A stretch of DNA of 64,000 bases from Prostheceraeus crozeri (taxonomy: Eukaryota > Platyhelminthes > Polycladida > Euryleptidae), in contig CAJQUW010005234.1 in NCBI GenBank assembly GCA_907163375.1, positions 532,501 to 596,500 on the forward strand, written 5' to 3'. Positions 1 to 12,358 of the stretch are shown in pieces. Made by a program: the position numbers and the translations under genes. Under the pieces are notes generated by a model. That model ran no database searches and was not told the DNA's origin. It was given only the letters and a program-made list of their open reading frames with translations. The first letter of the stretch is position 1. The number at the start of each line of letters is the position of its first letter.

Positions 1-343
1 TATTTTATGAACAGTTTTTTATAAACACTTTAAGAACGCCCTGTTTCATTGATATCAACTCCAGTGAGTTTGTCGATGCGTCCATTGGTCATTCTGAAAA
101 ACGATGTAAGCTGCAAGATGTAAAAGAAGTAGGCACAGAATCGGCCTAATGTAAATCAATAGGTTTTCTGGTTCAATCCAATTGAAGACAGATTTGTGGC
201 CGAAGGTGGATCTGATGGTGGCCGTTGGACTTTGTGGCCGAAGAGTGGTTCATTCGAAAACCAATTGGCACAGACCACATAGACGATTGACTAATTTTCT
301 TTCGGTCAAATTGCTAATTAGTCTACTAAGCGCTTGACTCCTA
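1..343. other. Non-coding, no gene seen
   Basis: Short, AT-rich, no credible coding frame or recognised repeat. It ends at the target duplication of the first hAT element. Confidence 0.5.
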
Positions 344-351
344 ATTGAAAC

Positions 352-1142
352 CAGGGATGCGGAGTCGGAGTCCCGGAGTCCTATCATTTTTGCTGGAGTC
401 GGAGTCGGAGTCCTATCAAATGATAGGACTCCGCACTCCGGCCTATAACTAGACCCTAAATGTAATACAAACAAATTATTTATTCTCGTGCATATAGCTG
501 TCACTGTCTTGATATCAACTTTCTCCGTCAAACAAAAGTACAGAGACAGCAGTGCATGCAAAGCTTGAAATAGTTGAGGGAATGACCTGTGATCGTGAAA
601 AAGGATTGTCTTTTCACTCGGTGATTCAGTAGAGAAGACAAGCCTTCCTAGCCTCGATCACACCTACGCACCAAAGGTCACATCAGAGACAAAAATGAAA
701 TACCAGTTTGTTTGAGAACATTACCTCTTACCCAAACGTTAATCTTGTGTGATGGCTCCTCCAAAGCGCATATTAAAATCGAAAGTGTACTCATATTTTT
801 TGAAGAAGGATGGTGATTTTCTTGCCTGCTAGAGACTGAAGAAAAACCGTGTGAAGCACACATCAAGAAGATGGGAGGAGCCGAGTCGTATGCATCCAAC
901 TGAAAGCGACATTTGATGAATTTCATCGAAGATGATTGATAATTGTTACAGCAATGATCCCTAAAAATAGGTTCAGGTAAGCCTATAATGATCTATGATG
1001 TAGGTTACCAGGTTAATTTTTCAAAAAACTAGGCTTTATATATTGGCCACCCGGAGTCGGAGTCCTATCAAAAGCCGGAGTCCTATCAACCCCCGGGGTC
1101 GGAGTCGGAGTCCTATCAAAATGATAGGACTCCGCATCCCTG
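352..1142. mobile_element. Non-autonomous hAT-like element A
   Basis: The 791-bp unit starts CAGGGATGCGGAGTCGG and ends with the inverted CCGCATCCCTG. It is flanked by an exact 8-bp direct duplication, ATTGAAAC, at 344-351 and 1143-1150. Both ends carry short iterated GGAGTC/TCCTATCAAA units that occur again inverted. An 8-bp duplication and CAGGG termini are hallmarks of hAT transposons. No transposase frame is present, so it would have needed an enzyme in trans. The exact duplication suggests a fairly recent insertion. Confidence 0.88.
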
Positions 1143-1150
1143 ATTGAAAC

Positions 1151-2616
1151 CATTACGTCCTTTTATAACATAGAAAACTCTCTGAATGATCCTCGATGAA
1201 CCGTATCGCACAAAGCTTGAAATTGTCTGCGGATGATTTCTTCTACGTCTATCTTGTCCAAAAGACCCATTTCTGCAAATTTTACCGACATGTGAGGACG
1301 TATGTGATATCCTTTGGAAACTGATAAAATCTGACTTAATTCAACCCGCTGTTGAAAATTTGAATCTTAGAACAGTCTCAAACTTGACCAACTCGTTCGT
1401 GTTCCATCTGTGCACTAAGTGCAGTGCAATGTCTATTTTGTAACAGTTATTAAGCAAAGTCCATCACATAATTAGCTGCGTCTAGCTCTATTCCAATAGA
1501 AATAATATATTAAATATATTCTGGAAGTCATTGTAGCTCACATAGCTACTTAGGCCTAACTAGATTTGTAGTCTGAGGCCTATTCCAACTTATTATTTTA
1601 CCTTGACATATTTGATCAACAGGCTTGGTAAATTCAATAGAAAGTACAATCAGTAATCAAGTAAATGGTATTAAAGAAATATCAAAACATCAGACCTACG
1701 CTTACCTCACCAAATACAAAACTCTAGTTTAAGCTCATAGACTGCACGTACATGCCTCATCAGTAATTTAGTTTTGTAGAAGAATGTAGAAGACTATCCG
1801 AAAATATCGTTCATTCAGCTTTCTGGTAACGATCGAAGCCGAGTATAGGCTCCACGTACATTTTCGCAGAATGATTCAGACATGCAGAATCATAATTTTT
1901 GACTTTCAGAGCTCTTCTTTACTTAGTTTTACAAATAACAGTCCTACTTAAACGACAAAAAACATACTGGCATTGATCCTTGCCTCTTGTCATGATGTCT
2001 TCACTTCATTGAAAAGGAGATCCAACTATCCATTATGCGGTCTTCCTCCTGTCCTGCTTCCATCCATCCGAACATTGAGATTTTTGCATGTTCCTTTGAT
2101 TTCTTTCTAATAATCTGTCCAGCCATTGAGGTTGTCTCTTGAGAGTCACCATTGTCAATGGTATGAAGTTTCTGTTGAAAAGTGACTTATCCAGCTCATG
2201 CGCGTGGTTAATCGACTTATTTATGCCTTGGAGGCGGTGAAGAGTGAATACAGAGCGCTTAGCGTGGCTTACGGGAGATGAGAGAGCTCCCATTGTTAGG
2301 TCTTGATGTATGAGGCGAAGTTTGTGTAAAGGCGGATTACATATTTATCACACAGCGATTACATCTTTATGGGATTCGAGGATGAACAGGATCTGTTTAC
2401 TTGTGGGAATCGAAAAGGCAAAGATTGATGTACAGGATTTGTTTACATGTGCGGATTGCAAAAAGCATACTGTATTTATTGATGGGATGAATTTAATGAC
2501 AAGATCAGTTTACATGTGGGAAACGCAACAATTGAATGATGTCTGATTTATCTTTGTGACATATCTTTCAAGACATATCATTACCTATTCAGTATTTTGT
2601 CAGCCACTATGTGTGG
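1151..2616. other. Non-coding, no gene seen
   Basis: AT-rich sequence. The two open frames of about 80 residues (2033-2293 minus, 2310-2546 plus) show no recognisable domain. No repeat structure identified. Confidence 0.4.
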
Positions 2617-2674
2617 GACCCCGCTCGTCTGGGTTTGAGTGTTCAGGTTAGGGGTCGAAACACAACTAGACGAG
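2617..2674 (+). ncRNA. Pseudoknot-like structured RNA motif, copy 1
   Basis: Three helices can be drawn: P1 GACCCC (2617-2622) with GGGGTC (2651-2656); P2 CTCGTCT (2624-2630) with AGACGAG (2668-2674); P3 GTGTT (2639-2643) with AACAC (2659-2663). P1 crosses P2 and P3, so the fold is a pseudoknot. A second copy at 9550-9614 keeps all three helices through paired base changes, while loop stretches GGGTTTGAG, CAGG and TCGAAAC are unchanged. The flanks of the copies are unrelated. The class is not identified; a ribozyme or the head of a Pol III retroposon are the main options. Confidence 0.45.
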
Positions 2675-2689
2675 TACCTGCTGATGACT

Positions 2690-3895
2690 GACGGACTGCA
2701 GTATTATGTTTTATATCCCTTAATCGGTAGCTGAAGTAGTGGTCGATGTATTGTAATTCAAATGAAGAAATGTGGAATTACATGAAGTACTATAGACGGA
2801 TGAAGAAACTGGTGATAACAAATTCAAGTGAAGAAATAATATTTTCCATGTGTAGTCTTAGGTATAGTGTGTATATAGTTTCATTGCCTTCGGTGTAGTA
2901 GAATGTCATTGTAGTTCTATTGTTTACCTCCATTATCCACTTTCCACTTATCAACTCTTGCCATTATCCACTTTGTGTAGTGTCAGATATAGTTCACTTG
3001 TAATCGGTGTAGTAGCATCGTTGTATTTCCATATTTTACCTCCACTTTTCCAATTTCTATTCATCGGTTTCCTGTTGTTTTATAATATCCATTTTTAATT
3101 TCCTTAACCTATGGTGACCATTGTCTTATTCTATTTCCACTATCAGCATCTGTAGTCGGCACAGTATATTAGACGTCTGCTTTGAACGTGTATACGGCAG
3201 TGTTTGGGATCTATGGTATTAGTACAAGTCTTAAGATTTCCATTTTTACCAGATATTGGGCCAAAGCTGATCAATTTTAATTCGTTGCCACGAGAAGGCT
3301 ACATTGAGTTCTTTTAAGAACTGATTAATCCAATGGTTACACTAGCATTGCCTTTGTACACTTGCGGATTGGAGAACGCCATCAGTCCTCATTAGGACTA
3401 CTTTAACTAATAATTTAAATTAGTAAGCATTATATTCTATTATAAATGGCTACTGGGATGACTTTCATCATCGTATGAGAATTGATTTTAAGTGTTTGGC
3501 CATTCCTGGAGTAATGGTGCGTTTTTGTAAAATGAATTGTGTAATCACTTTAACCAGGAAAATAAAAACCACTAGGGTTGTCCGACGTTTCGAATATCTT
3601 TTACGAGGACGAATTACATTACTTATGCAGTATTAGCCTCAATACTGCATGCATGTCATTTCCATGAAGACTTCATTGTGATTACACCTATGGATTACAC
3701 TATGATTAATCAATTGACTTTCATACATTTAATTGAAAGCAAAGAAACATTAGTTTTCAAGCCCATACCCGTTACAAGTCCAGCTTACTAATTAATTCAT
3801 TTGTTGGAAATATAATGGAATTCCTATTTCAAATACATTTGTCGATCACATGCAGTGCAAGTAAACACTATTACAAGGATTAACAATCAGATAAT
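2690..3895. other. Non-coding, downstream of lectin-like gene
   Basis: No credible coding frame. The stretch near 3,580-3,620 (GTTGTCCGACGTTTCG) looks like old repeat debris, but I could not place it in a family. Confidence 0.35.
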
Positions 3896-4582
3896 TTAAA
3901 TTGAAAAAGAGTATATTGTCCATCCAGGTGATAACACAGTATCAGGAGAGATTGAGTTCAGCAATTGGCAAGTGAACGTTGAGGCTTCATACTGCATCGC
4001 AACGCAATCTGAATCCATTGTGCAAGACCTGGCGCAGCCAATGAGAGATTCACGTGGATCGCTAACATTGCGTGAAATACATGACGCAGGTATTACGAAA
4101 TCAACAAAAATCCTAATAAACAGACGCTGATTCTGCGGCAATGACTGTATACCTGAGATTTTACAAATGTATGGTTCACTGAAAGTGCATTCTTGAAATG
4201 CTATTGCTGCTTCATCTCTTACATAGCGTCCACATCCAGATGACATGAAGTAGGATATCAGTGGTGTGTAAGTGACATTCATGCCATTTATCCATTTAAT
4301 TGTTGTGTATTTCATGCCAATGTAAAAGCTATACATATTATATGTGACAGCTTTGGCATTGATAAACTCTTCTTCTGCTGCTGACGAGTACCAAAGCAAG
4401 TCCCCTCCAGATAGTAAACAAGCCGATCTTGCATCATTAAAAGGAGATGTAGAACCGTAAGAAAAAGTGTAAGTTGTACCATTGAACGTTTCGGAAAAAG
4501 TAGCACCGTCAACTGATTTTAAGCCTGCCACCAAAACGAGAAGAAATACGAATCCAATTGTCATCGAACACCGTCTGAACAT
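3896..4582 (-). CDS. Secreted C-type-lectin-like/PAN-like protein A
   Basis: A 228-residue single-exon protein. It starts with an RR n-region and a hydrophobic stretch (FVFLLVLVAGL) typical of a secretory signal peptide. A C-type-lectin-like fold follows: TYTFSYG, DARSAC, GGDLLWYSSAAEEEF and the closing EPYICKI, with paired cysteines and no clear EPN/QPD sugar-binding triplet. The last 70 residues hold a Cys pattern (GCARSCTMDSDCVAMQY, then CQLLN) resembling a PAN/apple domain. The start is the first ATG in frame; a second at 4564 would also give a signal peptide. The paralogue at 21,235-21,888 has the same order and length. Expected to be extracellular; ligand unknown. Confidence 0.8.
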   Translation of the reverse strand: MFRRCSMTIGFVFLLVLVAGLKSVDGATFSETFNGTTYTFSYGSTSPFNDARSACLLSGGDLLWYSSAAEEEFINAKAVTYNMYSFYIGMKYTTIKWINGMNVTYTPLISYFMSSGCGRYVRDEAAIAFQECTFSEPYICKISGIQSLPQNQRLFIRIFVDFVIPASCISRNVSDPRESLIGCARSCTMDSDCVAMQYEASTFTCQLLNSISPDTVLSPGWTIYSFSI

Positions 4583-4984
4583 CTTATAAAGTATAGTGAC
4601 AAGGAAGGACAAAGCCTAATTGTTCCCCTCAGCTGCGATTGATAATTTCTTTCATCTGCAAGACATTTCTGTAAAATTATATAATTCATCTCAAATTCCA
4701 TGATGGCGATCATTGGATACAAGCCTGCTGCACAAAGTCTCCAATGCCAGCGAATCAAGCCTTCTGATATTCATTATATACCACTTGCTTGTGCGAAACA
4801 ACAGACGTCTTATTGGGTTTCAATATTCATCAGTCAGCTTCATTTAAAATTGGCGGGAATTAATCGAAGGCATTGGATGAAATTTCCATAAAATGCGTCA
4901 TTTGTCTTCAATAAAGAATAGAAACGGTTTAAATAATCCTCGTGTCACTTGAGAATCTACAACTATGAGTTTGTCCATAGAGTA

Positions 4985-5810
4985 GATGTATTAGGCAGAG
5001 TAGCAACTCAGCATTTATTAAAACCCCAATGTGTATACAGTTCCGATTTTATTAAATGAACTCGAAGTGAATACAATTGGAATTGTTTCCAAATGTGAGA
5101 CATGCACATTTATGCAGTTTTGCAGAAATTACAACGGAATTGACTGATCATGATAGTATAACGCAGAAGGAAATGATATTATTTCACAGATCCTTCATGT
5201 CATGACAGCTTTGGAGAGGTAGTGTTTGTTAAATTAGCAACTCGATGACCTGCTATTGCTTTCATGTTGAACCTCGAGAGAATCTTCTTGAGCGTGATCA
5301 TATCATGAGCAACTTGCCACTGGTAGAGCAAAATGACATAATCAAAGACAATGATTTGAATTGACTTAAAAAAATGTAAATGGTTCCACATCACTATTCA
5401 GATTCAAGAAATGAAACATAAATTTAGTGAATCATAAAATCATGCCGATGAAAATTGAATCAAAAACATGAAATTACAGACAAGAAAGCACAACAAGATG
5501 TCGACTTTTTCATGAAGACTTCCATTATCATGCCGTTCATTATATTTCTTTGCTCATCAGCATAAGTTCCGCAGCTACGATACTTGTTAGCAAATATCCA
5601 TTGCTTTTGATATCCAACTTGTTTCATACTATTTATAACGGGACGTCATGTCGGTTGCATTTAATTTGGCAAAAATTTAGGTTTTTCAAAACTTCTCAAA
5701 TATTTTTTGAACCGCAGGAACGTAATCTCCGCAAAAAACTGAATCTTTTCATATAAAAATTATCAGTGTATGTAGATACTTTTTGAGTTGACACTCTACC
5801 TATATAGTGA
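4985..5810 (+). repeat. Dispersed repeat R1, copy 1
   Basis: Shares a long collinear stretch with 52,880-53,700 (same strand) and with 7,480-8,310 (inverted). Landmarks are GTAGCAACTCAGCAT at one end and the CCGCAGGAACG...AATCTCCGC segment, then the region of a GAGTGTC/GACACTC motif, at the other. Length about 0.8 kb. No coding frame; likely a non-autonomous transposon family. Confidence 0.65.
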
Positions 5811-7479
5811 TGAAAATTTTCCGGAAAATTTTGAAAGTCCTGATTTTTTGTGATAGGCCCTATACTTAAACCGCTTCCACAGCCGAGTGAGCTGCACACC
5901 GATGGAATGGGTCTAAAACTGTTGATTTCATCATTATCTCGAATATAACGATCTTGAAAAATGAAAAATTTTGAATTTTTGTGATATAATTTTTGCGTTT
6001 AATACCACAGCCGAGGCATGGACAAATCAATGGGTGTTCTAAAACTCTTGATTTCATCATATTATTTCGATTAAAACAATCGTAGCAATGCGAGTCCCGT
6101 CCGCGGATTTTTGAGCATTCCTTTGCCACCAGTGACTTGTTGGCATTTTTAATATTATCACACAGACACCGTTTGGGATACCGTGAATTTTTTTCCTTTA
6201 CTTTAGGGGCATAATTTCATGCAATGAAAAATATCTGGAATATACACTGCAAAGTATCTGGGGTAAAATATCTGCAATGTACACTTTATTTGGGAGTTTG
6301 TTTGTAGCTTGAAAGTCAAGCTTTATTATGCAGCCATGATAATAATGATACAAATTTTCCATGTTATAGTGAACATGTGAAGCATAAGCACACAGTACAC
6401 CGCAGCATCATGCATGAGCGACCATATTGGAAGATATATAAAGACTGTACACTCCTGAAATATTTGGAAACTAAAGATATCTGTAATGAGTAGAAGAATA
6501 TCTATATGATTGCTTCTAACTTCTGGCGTATTGTCCGATATCTTCGTGGAGGACAAACTACACATCTTCCATTTAGATAGTTCCAAATTGATTTCAGATC
6601 TACCCAAATGAATTTCAGACATTTCTAGATGAATTGGAGATTCTCTAGTTGTTTTAAGATCCTTTCAAAGTTGGGTTTCTGACAGATATCTGAAATTCAA
6701 TTATAGAAATCTGAAATCCATCTAATGTCTGAAATACATTTGGAAAGATCTGAAATAGACATGGAAAGGGTGCGGTTGATTCGAAAAGGTAACATGCAGG
6801 GATGATAGAGAAGTTTTCGGTCTTTGAATATAACAGTCTTTACAGACGACTAGAACAAGTCTCCAAAACAAAGGCAAAAACGTCAATCACCGAAAAACAA
6901 ATTTCAAATTTTTCCATTGGAAAATTTTCCATTTGAATCACTACCTATATATACTTACTCTATGAGTTTGTCGAACTATTCAATGATCTAACCATAAAAA
7001 TCAGACTTTCCGCTTTTCTTAAGTAAGGAGTAGAATGGACAATAGCGGTTTGTTGATGTCATTTCCGCTAATCATTTAGGCATCGACTTTGTCAATGTTG
7101 CTAGTTTTTAAGAAGAATCAAATTGCTGAAACAGCTGTAGATTCTTGCCGTTAAGCGTACTATTGCAAGTTATTTTATAAAAATGCCTTTATTTATCAGG
7201 AGAAATGATAATTGTCGTGAGTATCTAGAAGTCTACTGATAAACTGCCGGAAAATTCCTATTGTCAGACACTGGAAGCCGCCATATTGTGAGCACCATTG
7301 TTAAGACAACGCATGTCCACGAATCACCATTGTTTTAAATGTCTATGCTCGTTATTCTCCTTTATTATTATAGAATGGCAGACTTCTATGATTGCGACCA
7401 TCTTCAAAAAGAAAAAACTCCTGTTGATGGACACCTAACCTCGTTTTATATTTTTCAATTGCCGAAGCATAAAATAAGT
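5811..7479. other. Non-coding between two R1 copies
   Basis: AT-rich, no gene. Around 6,600-6,770 there are several short variants of the phrase TCTGAAAT spaced at 20-30 bases, a weak internal repetition. Confidence 0.35.
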
Positions 7480-8310
7480 ACATAGTTGATAGAGTGTCGA
7501 CTCAAAAAAAATGTCGTCAGTGAAAAATTTTACATCGTAAGATTCAGTTTTTGCGTTCAGATTGCGTTTCTGCGGTCTAACAAATATGTCAATTTTTCAG
7601 AAGCTAAATTTTTGCAAATTATTCCTGTGTATACATAATAGCGACTTGAAACCATCGTATACTACAAAGTAAGTAGTATGAAACTTATTAGATGTCAAAA
7701 TGAATGGAAATTTGCTAACAGGTATCTTAATTCAACGGAAATGAAGCTGATTATGAAGGAAATTTCATGAACTGCATTATCATGTAATTCTTTATGGAGA
7801 AGTTGAGATCTTATTGTACTTCTTGGCTGAAATTTCAGGTCTTTAATTCAATTTTAATTGGCATAATTTTATGATTTGCTAAATTTATGTTTCATTTCAT
7901 GAATCTGAATAGCAATGTGGACCCATCTACATCTTTTAGAGTTCATTATGATAATTGTCTTTGATTGTGATATTCTGTTCTTTCAGTTGCGAGTATTAAT
8001 TTTTACATGATCACGCTGAAGAAAATGCTCTCTTTTATTAGGCTGAGCCTTAGAGTAACCCACAGAATTACTTATTTAACAAAAATTACCTCTTCAAGAT
8101 TATCATGTCACGGAAGATTTGCAAAATAGCATTATTCCTTCTGTATTGCTGTCATGATCAGTCAATTCCGTGTCAATGCCTTCAAAACTGCAAAAATTTG
8201 CTTATCTCATTTGGTGCTGGTTCTCAACAGTTCATTTAATGAAATCAAACCTGTACACAAATTGGGGATTTGATTAATAAAGAGTTGCTACTCTAATTAA
8301 TATGCTTATC
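7480..8310 (-). repeat. Dispersed repeat R1, copy 2 (inverted)
   Basis: Reverse complement of copy 1: GAGTGTCGACTCAAAA near 7,494, AGATTGCGTTTCTGCGGTC near 7,568 and GAGTTGCTACTC near 8,282 match in order. Together with copy 1 it forms a large inverted pair separated by about 1.7 kb. Confidence 0.6.
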
Positions 8311-9194
8311 CTATGTACCGAAGCTTTCGCTCGGACCTCCGAGCTTCGTCAACGGACATGCAAAACTCACATGGACTTCTTAACATCTCCTTGCGGTTAT
8401 CTTGGTTTCTCAATTTTTATGTGACATATTTTAATTTCATTTTACTTTGTTGCCAATAGGACTGCTTCTTTACACGTACGTAGTCTAGGACATGTATGTA
8501 CATGGAGTCAACTTTTTTTGCTCTTTTGTTCCATTTTGGTGCATGATATCACCACGCTGTAGGTTGCCTGTTGAGTGAATTGATTAGCAGTTTAAGTGAC
8601 GCATGCTTTTAGACAAGTTGTATGATGACAGCTCATGTTCTTCGATTGACAGTGTCAGTTTGTATCACTGTTCAACAAACAAAGTAACGGATGCATCATT
8701 GTCATAGTTTAACTGAAACCGGAAAATGCAATCTCTAGTGATGTAGGGCACGCTGATTTGCGACACGAATGGAAGGCATGAGAATCGATTGAATTTCGAT
8801 ATAATAAAGGTAGTCCGTTTCTATAATCATCTCTGAATACCAGGATTAAAAATGCTTAAATCAATTTGCTTGAAGATGTTTTGATAACATCCTTAGTGTC
8901 GAGAGACAGTGTAATTTTTAACATGAAAATCAAATTCAACAATTATCGCACCACAGTTCTTGGCATGGATTAATGCTGATACCGGTATATTAATCTATTG
9001 TGAAGAAGCACATCGCAATTGTGATTATGTTATGCTTCTTATGTCAAGCCTCATGCTACCTCAAATACGTCGATAATTTCCAAAGTCTAGCGCAGCATAG
9101 TGTCTTAAATAAATTGAAAACTTTCACGATGTTTAAATGCTAAAACAAGACACATTTTTAAGAAAATACCTTAATTATGGATCTTCAAAGATAA
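8311..9194. other. Non-coding, no gene seen
   Basis: No coding frame of note. A small imperfect palindrome, CGAAGCTTTCGCTCGGACCT followed by CCGAGCTTCG, lies at about 8,319-8,348. Confidence 0.3.
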
Positions 9195-10605
9195 TAAATA
9201 CCGGGTATTTATGGGTTATCTCCCCCTCCAGGTTTTCAAATTTGTCTAAAACCTGCAAAAATGAATCAATCGTCACCAAACTTCAGGCAGATGTACTTAA
9301 GGATATTTTCTACCCACATGCAAAATTTCATGCAGATCAGACCAGTGTTTTTTGCAGTAATATAAAGTATAATATATATAATAATAATATATATAATATA
9401 ATATATAAGTATAATATATAAAAAATATATATAAGTAAATCAAATGCCTGAGGTACATTTCAGTCAATAGTGACTCTATTTTTTTGATAGATGCTAATCT
9501 TTCTCTATTATAAATTTAATTTTTGAGGCTGTGCATCTTAAATGTACAGGACCGCGCTTGGTCGGGTTTGAGCGTCCAGGATTAAGCGGTCGAAACGCGA
9601 TCGTCCTGACCAAGTTCCTGTTGATGACCTCATTAAAAATAGTCAAATAATAATATTTATATGCATATTTTGTACAATTCTATTTCACGTTTTAGCTTAA
9701 GGAACTAATATTAATTCTCTTACACACTTGGTAGATTTTAGATAGCGTAATCCCGCTGTGTTATTAGCTAGATCTGGTATTTTGATTGGAAACAGACCTG
9801 TCCTCTTATCATCTGAATGGGCAGACTGTTAAATATGATCTTTTCAATATATAAGTGATAAACATAATTTTGAACAGAACGACTTACTCGCCAATTCATT
9901 ACACATGAGGAGAGGAGAAGCGTTGTTTGTCCTTCTAGTAAGTATTTTTAAAATTTTTAGACATTTTAGGATATAAAACTTCTCTTTTAAATCATACTTT
10001 GTACCTATTGAAAATTAACTAGTCATTAGCTTGTTTTTTTAACTTTGTTACCTTGACGCACTTTGCTACGTTGAATAATATATAAGTATAATATATATAA
10101 TATGATATATAAAGTATATAAAGTAGTATAATGTAAAGTGTAGCGATGTCAATAGCTTGATCTGACTTCGCATGTTCGACGCATCATTGCTACTCGTGTG
10201 TGTATTGTTCTCTATCCCTCTTCATCTCATCCACTGCCATTTGAAATTTTCCCACGGCCTCTACTTTGCCACATTTTTTTAAGAGGCATATTAATGTCAG
10301 GGATATGGCTTGGTCATCATCGCTTTATGAGTTGTCGGGAAATGACTTTGTTGACCTCAAGTGCTTTCTGCTCAGACGATGAGGTCAGAAGAAGTCAGAT
10401 CAAGCTGCCGGCATCGCTGTAGTTCAAGTTATCTCTCCAAATTCAAAAAATGCTTCTCCGATTTGCCTAAAATTTTGTATGTGGCTAGAGAATATCCTCA
10501 CTTACGTGTGTTTGAAGTGACGATTAATTCAATTCTACGGATTTTAGACAAATTTGAAAACGTGGGTGGGAGATAACCCACAAGTACCAAATACCGTATC
10601 ACGAC
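9195..10605. mobile_element. Long-terminal-inverted-repeat element with AT microsatellites
   Basis: An arm at about 9,198-9,360 (GGGTTATCTCCC..., TTTTCAAATTTGTCTAAAA, then AATCGTCAC) recurs inverted at about 10,437-10,600. The arms are about 160 bp and visibly diverged. The interior has TA-rich runs (9,361-9,440; 10,070-10,130) and RNA-motif copy 2. No transposase frame. I could not define a target duplication, so the limits are approximate. Confidence 0.5.
9550..9614 (+). ncRNA. Pseudoknot-like structured RNA motif, copy 2
   Basis: Partner of the motif at 2617-2674. P1 is GACCGC (9550-9555) with GCGGTC (9586-9591), P2 CTTGGTC (9557-9563) with GACCAAG (9608-9614), P3 GCGT (9572-9575) with ACGC (9595-9598). 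Compared with copy 1, one P1 pair, four P2 pairs and one P3 pair change on both strands so that pairing is kept. The P1-P2 spacer is a single G in both. Confidence 0.45.
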
Positions 10606-10943
10606 AGAACTGCAAAGTTGAATTAACAGAAAAGAAGCTTCATAGTGTACATGTATCCGAGCAGTGGCGTCTTCTAAGTACCTGCGAGACCTTGGGCGCA
10701 TACTCAAAAGCAATCTACGAACATTTATAAAAATGAAAAGTGTTATCATTCATTAGATTTCATTAAAATTTGATAGGTTTTCGTGATAGCTATGCACAGA
10801 CTTCCGTCTCAAAATCTGACGCTCAGATCAGAGCGATTATAGTTTTATGACGCGTGTTCGAATCACATCTGTTTCTTCGAACAATCAAACACACACGCTG
10901 GTGGTGTCTTATGTTCAAAGAGAGCTGTGTGGCTTGCGTGTAA

Positions 10944-11145
10944 GGCCTCAGCCACACTGCGCGCTTTTCCAAGCGTTTCCGAGCAAAGTGTTTTGCAGCA
11001 AATATAAAGTCATCATTGCCGCAGTTGTAGACTGCCACACTGCGAGCAAAGCAAACGATCAGAGCGATTAATACCTTCCGGACATAAGTTTGCTCGAGAC
11101 GCTCGGGACGCTCGTGTTTGCGTTGCTTTCAGTGTGGCTGAGGCC
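10944..11145. mobile_element. Harbinger-like MITE
   Basis: About 202 bp with 16-bp terminal inverted repeats GGCCTCAGCCACACTG, flanked on both sides by the trinucleotide TAA (10,941-10,943 and 11,146-11,148). A 3-bp TAA/TTA duplication and GG...CC termini fit PIF/Harbinger MITEs. No coding capacity. Confidence 0.65.
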
Positions 11146-11339
11146 TAAGGCAGTAGGCGCACGCCCTCGCCAATCTCGGCATTCCCGATAGACATAATGC
11201 TTTGCCTTCTCCAATTTTTGAAATGAAATTCTAAAAATACGCTCGTTTACTTTACTCATTGGCATAATGTGCAATTGTTGATCTAGGTGCGCTACCTAGA
11301 TATAGAAAGGGGAGCACCACAGAATTAGACAGATCTTCT

Positions 11340-11810
11340 CTTCTCCTGTTTGACTAGAAAGGAAGCATTGGAACATGTAACGTTAATGAAAGCACAATCT
11401 GCTGACATAATACCATAGCAATCGAACAATGAACAGCCAAGACAGCTCAACATTAAACACGCCAAATTGTGCGAAGTTTCAGTGACTGTTTTCAACCGGA
11501 TCACACACCAAAGAGACAGACGATATCAAGTTCTACAGAGAAGTTGGTGAACGTTTTTTTGTGCACCTTCTAACTTTTTTATTAATGATCGGAGAGCCCA
11601 ACATTATCGAGAAAACTTTTGCGCAATGATCTGAATTCTTCGAATCTGAAGTAATCGTGGCGATCGGAGCATTTTGAAGGAATTCACATCAATCCGCAAG
11701 CAACGCAGACCATTTTCCCTATCTCTGCAAGGTATTGAAAATTTCCTTTTGCCCATTTAGTAAGCTCCTGCATGTGCCATCGTTTTGAATAAGTTTGCAC
11801 TTCTAGCAAA
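11340..11810 (+). repeat. Dispersed repeat R3, copy 1
   Basis: About 470 bp that recurs as reverse complement at 22,575-23,035. Shared landmarks in order: GGAAGCATTGGAACATGTAA, ACATAATACCATAGCAATCG, TTTCAACCGGATCACACACC and GTTAGAAGGTGCAC (inverted sense). Identity by eye is high. The coding frames inside are not convincing. Confidence 0.7.
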
Positions 11811-12358
11811 ATGCGGCGGTTAAATAATCTAATTCTGCGGTAAGTACAGTTCAATTGTCATTGTCTTCGTCGCTTTTCGGGGAGGTCACACCTCAACCAA
11901 CAGGAGATGATAACGTTCAGACGAAGTGTGCGATGAGATGATGAGCGTTTGCCAATGAGTGCAGAGTAATACATCTGACTCGAACAGATTCGATAGGATT
12001 CCATAATTTTATTTTACATGATTGATGTGACGCTATGTTTAGTACTGTAGATGAATTCATAACCACGTCTTTCGTCCGAAGAGAATATTATGATGAACAG
12101 ATGACCGTTGTCACGCAAGGTAGGACAACACCAGATATAAAAATTGAAAGCACTCACAGCAAAAGAAATAAGGAATATACAAGAAACTTTAATGCATCAA
12201 GATTTCAAGCGTTGTGAGTGGCTGACCGGCTGTCAGTAATGAAATGAACTCTTTTGTTAGCCTTAATTGGTTTCTCTTTTCTCGAGAAAATGGATGTTAA
12301 GTATTTTGAAATATATATGGATTTCTATTCCAATATTTTCTATAAAGACATGCATGTA

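Noticed and set aside
2617-2690. Hammerhead ribozyme (GAAAC and CTGATGA present)
   Set aside because: GAAAC comes before CTGATGA, and the pairings that covary do not place CTGATGA directly before the helix that precedes GAAAC. HDV-type order also fails, because the P3 partner lies after the P1 3' strand.
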